Positions 55,128 to 64,000 of a DNA stretch of 64,000 nt are shown here, piece after piece. The stretch comes from Lantana camara (Eukaryota; Streptophyta; Magnoliopsida; Lamiales; Verbenaceae): positions 77,722,501 through 77,786,500 of the forward strand of contig CM074858.1 in the NCBI GenBank assembly GCA_037501455.1. The letters run 5' to 3'. The first letter of the stretch is position 1. Every line of letters starts with the position of its first letter. Both the position numbers and the translations under genes were made by a program. The notes beneath the pieces were generated by a model. The model ran no database searches and was not told where the DNA came from. It saw only the letters and a list, made by a program, of their open reading frames with translations.

Positions 55128-58100
55128 TCTAAGGTGGTATCAGAGCCCGGTTGCAAAACCGAGGTTCTCGTGTCGTGTCATGTCAAGTCTAGGTCGTACG
55201 ACATAGGAACTTCTTGACAAATTGAGAGTCTTGCATATTATTTGAATGCCTTGATTTCCTTGAACTCTTTGAATTGATTGAAATTACTTGATAACTTGTG
55301 CCTTGCATTGATTTCTGCTATTAATTGCTAATTAATTGATTTTTGAATCGTTTGTAATTATTTGCTCGAAGTGTTTTATTCCAAGCATTGATGAATTATT
55401 GTTGCATTTTATATTAAATTCTCGCTGATATTAATTGTGTAACAACTATGTGACATGAACACGTTTTACCTACATGCATTTATTTGCAAAGTAAGTTGTG
55501 AGTGACAGGTTTTGGAAATGTATGAATCAAGGGCGAAGGATTTTGAAGATTTGAGAAATCAATCAACCGTTCGAACCAAGCTTGCAATTCGGTCAACCAA
55601 GAGTGGACACCGAAATTGAGTTTAACATTTCTACGGTGCCACGTTCTTCAATGCATTCATCAACACGTGCATCATAATTGTTAATTAAATTGCTTCTCAT
55701 TATAAACGTTGTTTTAATTGTATTCGAACTTTCCTACTTGATACCTTGAGTACATGTTCAAATTATTTATATTACTTACATTTCCTTATCTATACGTATA
55801 TCTTCAAAATGATATAATTGTTCTAATATGTTGCATTTTAAACTGGTGGTAATATGTGCATTGACACTTTAATCATCATGCATTATTTAGTGTTTATTGT
55901 CAATAGGCTCTCCCTATGCTCTGCACAATCCTTGCTCCTAGTGCTACCAATTTGAATTTAAAGAAGAGATTTCTGAAGCATTGGGTATCATGTTGGGAAC
56001 CGGGTCATTTGACTTTGCTTGAAGTTTAGAAATGTTTCGGACTGTGAGAGTTTATCGATCCAGGATTCCGTAGGAGCAAGTACGATATAGATATTTGGAA
56101 AAAATTTGGAAACTAGGAAATGATGATAAGTTCAAGCAGATAAATGATCAGTGGGTTCTTCAATCTTCAGAAATTAATCAGCATTTTGGGGATTCAGTAA
56201 GGGTAGGAGAAAGAACTTTTCTTGCATCGGATCAGGGTGTTAACTTGGCAAATATGAACTCTAGAAGCAGTAGGTGGGAATTTCAATGTCAAATCAGTGT
56301 GGTGACAGTCGGGGAATTTCAAGTTGGGTATGTCATTAACAGAAAAGATTAGAAAAGAACCATTAATAAAAATCTTGATTAATAACAAGTAGGACGAGGA
56401 AAAGGTTATGGGAATTGAATCAGCAGAGAAGCTTCCAAGTGGGAAGGGACAGAATGAATCTAAAGAATAAGAAAATTCCTATTTTTCTTAAGGGGGAGAG
56501 CCGGTCTGGGAGTAAACATAATTCTGAAGTTAGACAACACTTGTGGAAGTTGGGAACTTTAAGAAAACCAATTCTTCCTGGAATTCTCTATCAGAACCAC
56601 GTGAAAGAAGATTTCAATAAAGAACTTGGTGTTAACTTGGAAAATTTTAATATCAAATCAGAGTGGTGACAGTCGGGGAATTTCAAGTTGGGTATGTCAT
56701 TAACAGAAAAGATTAGAAAAGAACCATTAATAAAAATCTTGAATAATAACAAGTAGGACGAGGAAAAGGTTATGGGAATTGAATCAGCAGAGAAGCTTGC
56801 AAGTGGGAAAGGACAGAATGAATCTAAAGAATAAGAAAATTCCTATTTTTCTTAAGGGGGAGAGCCGGTCTGGGAGTAAACATAATTCTGAAGTTAGACA
56901 GCACTTGTGGAAGTTGGGAACTTTAAGAAAACCAATTCTTCCTGGAATTCTCTATCAGAACCATGTGAAAGAAGATTTCAATAATCTGAACCTTCCCTCC
57001 CTCTTATACAAAGAAAAGTCCCATCATCGACAGTACCTTTGTTCCATTATCGTTTTCAAGAAAGTGGGTACACCGTCCGCAGTTCTCCGATAGGCTCAGG
57101 ATATCAGTTGACTCAGTAAATAGAAAAGGATTCAATTTGGGTAATACTCAGAATCAATCTCAAGTTTTGGTAGGTTAACTCCGACGAGAGTTTTCTTACG
57201 AAGTTATTACTTATAACCTAGAGATGCCTGTAAATGCACATCGTGTTTTCATCCGTGATGTCGCCGTCACCTCTATAAATATACCAGTTTACCCTGAACA
57301 CTTCAGAAAGATGGAAGCTTGAGTGATCCTTTCTTTCAAGATATTTCGTGGAATTGTTGGGTACGTCATTAAAATTCCCGGGGTTAAATGGAAGACGTTT
57401 TACAAGGACTTAATTCCTTCAGCTCTACGTAAAAGTGCTTGTTCGGGTACTCTCATGGGATAACCACCTGGATTCTCTTCCGTATTAAATATCTATCGTG
57501 CTATTTTCTAAGGGAATAGAAGCTCAACTTTCGAATTTCAAACAAAAGAGTTAAGATCTTTGCTTCGGTAAAATATTTCACTTTGATTACAAAGGTCGAG
57601 GAAATGGTAAAACCTGTTCTCTCTGTTTTTCGGACAAGAGCTTTCTTGGAGTATAAAGCTAGTCTTTTAAGCTTGAATATACAATTATTCCATGACAAGA
57701 AATCTCGGGTTGTTCTCAATTCCAAAACCCGCAAGTGGATATGGTAATTAAAGTAAAGAATGGTGCGACCAGTAAATCTGGGATTACCACGGGTCTGAAG
57801 ATATGGTGATTAATGATGATTTACGGATTATGTTACAAAATAGCACGAGGACGGAGATGGCTATCAAGAAGGGGAATATTGAACCGTAGTGGCACCAAGT
57901 GGAAAGAAATCGCAACTAAAAGAATCAAGAATTCAGTCGAGTTATTTCAACACCGGAACTTCAATCCTCGGTGAACGGTACACTTAATCATGCATACCAC
58001 GTGCATCATTATTTTATTACTATCTGTTTATTATTATTTATCATTCTTGTATACGATTCATTGTTTATTATCAATTGTTTATGTGAACTAATAGTTGCAT

Positions 58101-58531
58101 AAATGATAATTTTATTTGATTCTTGTGTGTTATTTGCAAATATTTATCTAAGTGCTCGCTTGAACTTTTATTTCGTGTGCATGAGAGACGGGGATTCTCT
58201 CAGGGTTATCAAGAGACGGGGCTCTCTTGCTACTTGCTCGAGAGATGGGGTTCTCTCATTAATTGTTTGAGAGACGGGGCACTCTTATTATTTCTAGTTA
58301 CTTGTCAACTTGTTTTAGTGGAAGGTTAGATTTTCTTACAAGTTTTTAGGCTTCGGAAAGTTGAGGGTCGTGATTTTACATATTGAAGAACCTTGTGGAT
58401 TGAAGACCTCTTTCCAACTAATCCCTGACGGGGAGTAGCTAACCCGCGTGGGATTAACACTTAAGAGCCACTTAAATTCCAGGAATTCAGGACATGGAAT
58501 CCGAGGGCGGATTCTCTTAAGGGGAGAGAAT
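55128..58531 (+). mobile_element. Array C, internal region 2 (non-coding, with 364-bp duplication)
   Basis: PBS intact at 55135-55146 (TGGTATCAGAGC). Compared with units 1 and 3 it lacks a segment of about 60 bp near 56275 and carries a tandem duplication of about 364 bp (approximately 56290-56653 and 56654-57017). The repeated block starts near GTGACAGTCGGGGAATTTCA, at 56302 and again at 56666. The box is at 57967-57996, the hairpin array at 58182-58288, and the polypurine tract (one G shorter than the others) ends at 58531. No protein is recognised. Confidence 0.85.
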
Positions 58532-60242
58532 TGTAATGCCCCGATTTTCAGACAGTCAGGTACGCTCGACAAGTGTGGGTTTCGAGCGTTAGGATTTTAT
58601 TTTATTATTTTCGTTTATTTAATTTAAACGTGCGGTATCAATTTCTATAAATTGTTTTCAACATGATTTCGTGGAAATTGTATGAAATTCATTTCACTTT
58701 GAGAATTCATGTATAAATGGAATTTAATTGTTACTTGAATTAATTGTCCAATTTGTATTAATTGCATAATTGTCCTTAATTGCTCATTCCTTTCATTTAA
58801 GGACTAAATTGCATGAAAATCTTTTGGACTAAAGTGATCATTCTCAAACCTTTGATACTCAATTGCTTAACTTATGGTACTTGAAGGATTTGATCATAAT
58901 TACTACAATTTTTCCCCTAATATATCGTTATATGCATTCCTTCCATACTCTTCATTTCATTTCATCAAGAATCATCATCCATTCTTTCTCCTTCTCACCG
59001 AGCCAACATATGAAGAAAGGAAGGAGGAGAATTCATTGATTTCATTCAAGTTTTCAAGGAAATTCCATGCTTTGGGAGCTTAATCATCTAGTTTCATCAT
59101 CTTCCTCCATTTATTTTCATTTCAAGGTATACATGATTATCTATGAGAATTCTTGATGATAATTCTTGAAGCTAGGGTTGAGATTAAATGGAATATTATG
59201 TGTTTTAGTTGTTAGAAGCATGATCTTAAGCTTTAGTCTTGAATTCATGCATAAATCTTGAGAATTCTTGGAGAGATTGGTGATATATGATGGATATATA
59301 TGTGAGCTTGAAATTCATGATTCTTGAAGATCATGGAGGATTTGAGTGTTTATATCAAGCTTTGTGGTACCTTAAGCATGCATATAAGTTCCTTTTCCTG
59401 AATTATAGTGTAAGAGATTGAATTATGAGTGTTTCGGAGCTCTGGGAGCTTGGTTCGTAGCTCCCCCGTTCTTCTCCCCTGCTTCTGCATCTTCTGTGAA
59501 ACGGGAACGGCCCTTCCCGTTCCCTTTGTAAATGGGGAACGGTAGTTCCCATTGTTTGAACAATTTGTCAGGCGGCGAGGACGGGAACGACCGTTCCCAC
59601 TTTGTCTCACAGACGGGAACGGCCGTTCCCATCTTCGGGGAGCAGTTCGAGAGTGGGGGAATGGCCCTTGCCATTTTGTACTAAAACCTGGAACGGCCGT
59701 TCCCAAACCCCTGTAAGTGCAGAAACTTTCTACATAAAATGTAAATTTTAGCACTATGATCCAATGATTTATTTGACCCCAAATTGTTATTATATGAATG
59801 ATTACATGCCAAAACATGATATTTACATGCTACATTGTTTATTGCATGATGTCTCGTACTTGATCACGCCGTGCGTCTTATATGAAATAATATGCTTGAA
59901 TTGTGGTCTCATGCACGTACATTGTCCCGTTTCTTGTCCAGTTATTCTCCAGGGCGGAGATTGTGGATCATGAGCACGTTCACGCATTCACGAGTCGTGT
60001 GTCGCCTTTCAGGTGAGGTTTAATTGCTAGTTATATAGAACCCGTATGCCCTTATGTGTTCTTTCGGCCAAAGGTAATTATAGTTATAATTTTATAAAGT
60101 CACTTATCATTTCAAGTCATGTTCATGAAAGCAAGCAAGCAAGCAAGCCATGTTTCGTGCATGTTCAGGCGAGTAGCATGACCGTTCACGATGGGCCCAA
60201 GGGTAGTGACTAGAGCCAACCGGGAAAGCAAGGGGTGCTACA
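58532..60242 (+). mobile_element. Array C, LTR 3 (1.7 kb)
   Basis: TGTAATGCCCCG at 58532 to GGTGCTACA at 60242, 1,711 bp like LTR 2. It is nearly identical to the visible part of LTR 4 (about two differences in 660 bp by eye). The hairpin cluster at 59503-59705 includes GGGAAC-GGCC-GTTCCC near 59615-59630; one copy is damaged to GGGGAACGGTAGTTCCC. Confidence 0.9.
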
Positions 60243-63200
60243 TCTAAGGTGGTAAGAGAGCTCGGTTGCAAAACCGAGGTTCTCGTGTCGTGTCATGTCG
60301 AGTCTAGGTCGTACGGCATAGGAACTTCTTGACAAATTGAGAGTCTTGCATATTATTTGAATGCCTTGATTTCCTTGAACTCTTTGAATTGATTGAAATT
60401 ACTTGATAACTTGTGCCCTGCATTGATTTCTGCTATTAATTGCTAATTAATTGATTTTTGAATCGTTTGAAATTATTTGCTCGACGTGTTTTATTCCAAG
60501 CATTGATGAATTATTGTTACATTTTATATTAAATTCTCGCTGATATTAATTGTGTAACAACTATGTGACATGAACACGTTTTACCCACATGCATTTATTT
60601 GCAAAGTAAATTGTGAGTGACCGGTTTTGAAAATGTATGAATCAAGGGCGAAGGATTTTGAAGATTTGAGAAATCAATCAACCGTTCGAACCAAGCTTGC
60701 AATTCGGTCAACCAAGAGTGGACACCGAAATTGAGTTTAACAATTCTACGGTGCCACGTTCTTCAATGCATTCATCAACACGTGCATCATAATTGTAAAT
60801 TAAATTGCTTCTCATTATAAACGTTGTTTTAATTGTATTCGAACTTTCCTACTTGATACCTTGAGTACATGTTCAAATTATTTATATTACTTACATTTCC
60901 TTATCTATACTTATGTCTTCAAAATGATATAATTGTTCTAATATGTTGCATTTTAAACTGGTGGTAATATGTGCATTGACACTTTAATCATCATGCATTA
61001 TTTAGTGTTTATTGTCAATAGGCTCTCCCTATGCTCTGCACAATCCTGGCTCCTAGTGCTACCAATTTGAATTTAAAGAAGAGATTTCTGAAGCATTGGG
61101 TATCATGTTGGGAACCGGGTCATTTGACTTTACTTGAAGTTTAGAAATGTTTGGGACTGTGAGAATTTATCGATCCAGGATTCCGTAGGAGCAAGTACGA
61201 TATAGATATTTGGAACAAATTTGGAAACTGGGAAATGATGATAAGTTCAAGCAGATAAATGTTCAGTGGGTTCTTCAATCTTCATAAATTAATCAGCATT
61301 TTGGGGATTCAGTAAGGGTAGGAGAAAGAACTTTTCTTGCTTCGGATCAGGGTGTTAACTTGGCAAATATGAACTCTAGAAGCACTAGGTGGTAAGTACA
61401 GGATATGGCATTTTCACGAATAGCAGAAGGGTTGTGGGATGCTGGAAAATTTTAATATCAAATCAGAGTGAAGACAGTCGGGAAATTTCAAGTTAGGTAT
61501 GTCATTAACAGAAAAGATTAGAAAAGAACCATTAATCAAAATCTTGATTAATAACAAGTAGGACGAGGAAAAGGTTACGGGAATTGAATCAGCAGAGAAG
61601 CTTGCAAGTGGGAAAGGACAGAATGAATCTAAAGAATAAGAAAATTCCTATTTCTCTTCAGGGGGAGAGCTGGTCTGGGAGTAAACATAATTCTGAAGTT
61701 AGACAGCACTTGTGGAAGTTGGGATCTTTAAGAAAACCAATTCTTCCTGGAATTCTCTATCAGAACCATGTGAAAGAAGTTTTCAATAATCTGAACCTTC
61801 CCTCCCTCTTATACAAAGAAAAGTCCCATCATCGACAGTACCTTTGTTCCATTATCGTTTTCAAGAAACTGGGTACACCGTCCGCAGTTCTCCGATAGCC
61901 TCAGGATATCAGTTGACTCATTAAATAGAAAAGGATTCAATTTGGGTAATACTCAGAATCAATCCCAAGTTTTGGTAGGTTAACTCCGACGAGAGTTTTC
62001 TTACGAAGTTATTACTTATAACCTAGAGATGCCTGTAAATGCATATCCTGTTTTCATCCGTGATGTCGCCGTCACCTCTATAAATATACCAGTTTACCCT
62101 GAACACTTCAGAAAGATGGAAGCTTGAGTGATCCTTTCTTTCAAGATATTTCGTGGAATTATTGGGTACATAATTAAAATTCCCGGGGTTAAATGGAAGA
62201 CGTTTTACAAGGACTTAATTCCTTCAGCTCTATGTAAAAGTGCTTGTTCAAGTACTCACATGGGATAACCATCTGGATTCTCTTCCGTATTAAATATCCG
62301 TCGTGCTATTTTCTAAGGGAATAGAAGCTCAACTTTCGAATTTCATACAAAAGAGTTAAGATCTTTGCTTCGGGAAAATATTTCACTTTGATTACAAAGG
62401 TCGAGGAAATGGTAAAACCTGTTGTCTCTGTTTGTCGGATAAGAGCTTTCTTGGAGCATAAAGCTAGTCTTTTAAGCTTGAATATACAATTATTCCATGA
62501 CAAGAAATCTCGGGTTGTTCTCAATTCCAAAACCCGCAAGTGGATATGGTAATTAAAGTAAAGAATGGTGCGATCGGTAAATCTGGGATTACCACGGGTG
62601 TGAAGATATGGTGATTAATGATGATTTACGGATTATGTTACAAAATAGCACGAGGACGGAGATGGCTATCAAGAATGGGAATATTGAACCGTAGTGGCAC
62701 CAAGTGGAAATAAATCGCAACTAAAAGAATCAAGAATTCAGTCGGGTTATTTCAACACCGGAACTTCAATCCTCGTTGAACAGTACACTTAATCATGCAT
62801 ACCACGTGCATCATTATTTTACTGCTGTCTGTTTATTATTATTTGTCATTCTTGTATACGATTCATTGTCTATTATCAATTGTTTATGTGAACTAATAGT
62901 TGCATAAATGATAATTTTATTTGATTCTTGTGTGTTACTTGCAAATATTTATCTAAGTGCTCGCTTGAACTTTTATTTCGTGTGCGTGAGAGATGGGGAT
63001 TCTCTAAGGGTTATCAAGAGACGGGGTTCTCTTGCTACTTTCTCGAGAGACGGGGTTCTCTCGCTAATTGTTTGAGAGACGGGGCACTCTCATTATTTCC
63101 AGTTACTTGTCAACTTGTTTTAGTGGAAGGTTAGATTTTCTTACAAGTGTTTAGGCTTCGGAAAGTTGAGGGTCGTGATTTCACATATTGATGAACCTTG

Positions 63201-63337
63201 TGGATTGAAGACCTCTTTCCAACTAATCCCTGACGGGGAGTAGCTAACCCGCGTGGGATGAACACTTAAGAGCCACTTAAATTCCAGGAATTCAGGACAT
63301 GGAATCCGAGGACGGGTTCTCTTAAGGGGGAGAGAAT
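60243..63337 (+). mobile_element. Array C, internal region 3 (non-coding)
   Basis: 3,095 bp, the same length as internal region 1 and with the same structure, lacking the duplication of region 2. The PBS at 60250-60261 is damaged (TGGTAAGAGAGC). The conserved box at 62771-62800 has changes. The hairpin array is at 62986-63093, and the polypurine tract CTTAAGGGGGAGAGAAT ends at 63337. The 104-residue frame is at 61584-61898. No gag or pol. Confidence 0.85.
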
Positions 63338-64000
63338 TGTAATGCCCCGATTTTCAGACAGTCAGGTACGCTCGACAAGTGTGGGTTTCGAGCGTTAGGA
63401 TTTTATTTTATTATTTTCGTTTATTTAATTTAAACGTGCGGTATCAATTTCTATAAATTGTTTTCAACATGATTTCGTGGAAATTGTATGAAATTCATTT
63501 CACTTTGAGAATTCATGTATAAATGGAATTTAATTGTTACTTGAATTAATTGTCCAATTTGTATTAATTGCATAATTGTCCTTAATTGCTCATTCCTTTC
63601 ATTTAAGGACTAAATTGCATGAAAATCTTTTGGACTAAAGTGATCATTCTCAAACCTTTGATACTCACTTGCTTAACTTATGGTACTTGAAGGATTTGAT
63701 CATAATTACTACAATTTTTCCCCTAATATATCGTTATATGCATTCCTTCCATACTCTTCATTTCATTTCATCAAGAATCATCATCCATTCTTTCTCCTTC
63801 TCACCGAGCCAACATATGAAGAAAGGAAGGAGGAGAATTCATTGATTTCATTCAAGTTTTCAAGGAAATTCCATGCTTTGGGAGCTTAATCATCTAGTTT
63901 CATCATCTTCCTCCATTTATTTTGATTTCAAGGTATACATGATTATCTATGAGAATTCTTGATGATAATTCTTGAAGCTAGGGTTGAGATTAAATGGAAT
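63338..64000 (+). mobile_element. Array C, LTR 4 (start only)
   Basis: TGTAATGCCCCG at 63338 begins a fourth LTR, cut by the window end. By eye it differs from LTR 3 at about two sites (near 63668 and 63924). Confidence 0.9.

Overview
The window is repeat DNA from a plant nuclear genome, most likely a flowering plant. Every structure I can place is an LTR retrotransposon or a fragment of one. I see no convincing host gene, rRNA, tRNA or CRISPR array. The plant call rests on long TG...CA LTRs with primer-binding sites matching plant initiator-Met tRNA, a Ty3/gypsy polyprotein ending in a chromodomain-like tail (chromovirus; Tekay/Del-like by LTR length and tail, an inference), and one Copia-type LTR. 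I cannot name the species. Identity estimates are by eye.

Layout. 1-4182: minus-strand element D (internal end plus 5' LTR) sits inside the 5' LTR of plus-strand element E (4183-9698), whose internal region is only 1.2 kb and non-coding. E sits in an LTR fragment H' (9699-10429), which abuts a Copia 5' LTR (10430-12369) and a truncated E-type LTR, I (about 12485-13114). 13115-16581 is the decayed internal region of minus-strand gypsy element F. Its 5' LTR (16582-17344 plus 20384-21693) carries a solo LTR G (17345-20383) and then LTR H (21694-24605). H is interrupted by minus-strand non-coding element B. B's 3' LTR (24606-25366 plus 40807-43260) holds plus-strand gypsy chromovirus A (25367-40801). 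A's RNase H region is split by element N (31222-36141). B's internal region is 43261-46736, and its 5' LTR (46737-48603) is interrupted by a head-to-tail array C of a non-coding LTR element (48604 to the window end). The deepest chain is F > H > B > A > N.

Coding capacity. Only A, F and N carry recognisable gag-pol sequence, and all three are broken. B, C, D (as far as seen) and E look non-autonomous (LARD-like): LTRs, PBS and polypurine tract but no proteins, so they would need proteins supplied by relatives.

Most interesting signals. (1) Just upstream of the polypurine tract, E, B and C carry tandem arrays of short hairpins (arms around a CGGGGT- or TGCTGGAT-type loop). The arms vary from repeat to repeat but change in a complementary way, which suggests selection on a folded RNA. 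(2) At a roughly equivalent place inside the LTRs of A, C, D, G, H and N lies a cluster of four to six GC-rich hairpin/palindromes with a four-base centre (GGCC, GCCC, CCCC). The arms differ between families but remain self-complementary. (3) N has a 5-bp target duplication, but both of its ends are the same LTR terminus in inverted orientation. (4) A has a perfect 5-bp target duplication but two LTRs whose 5' parts are not homologous. (5) C is a tandem LTR-internal-LTR-internal array with at least four LTRs.
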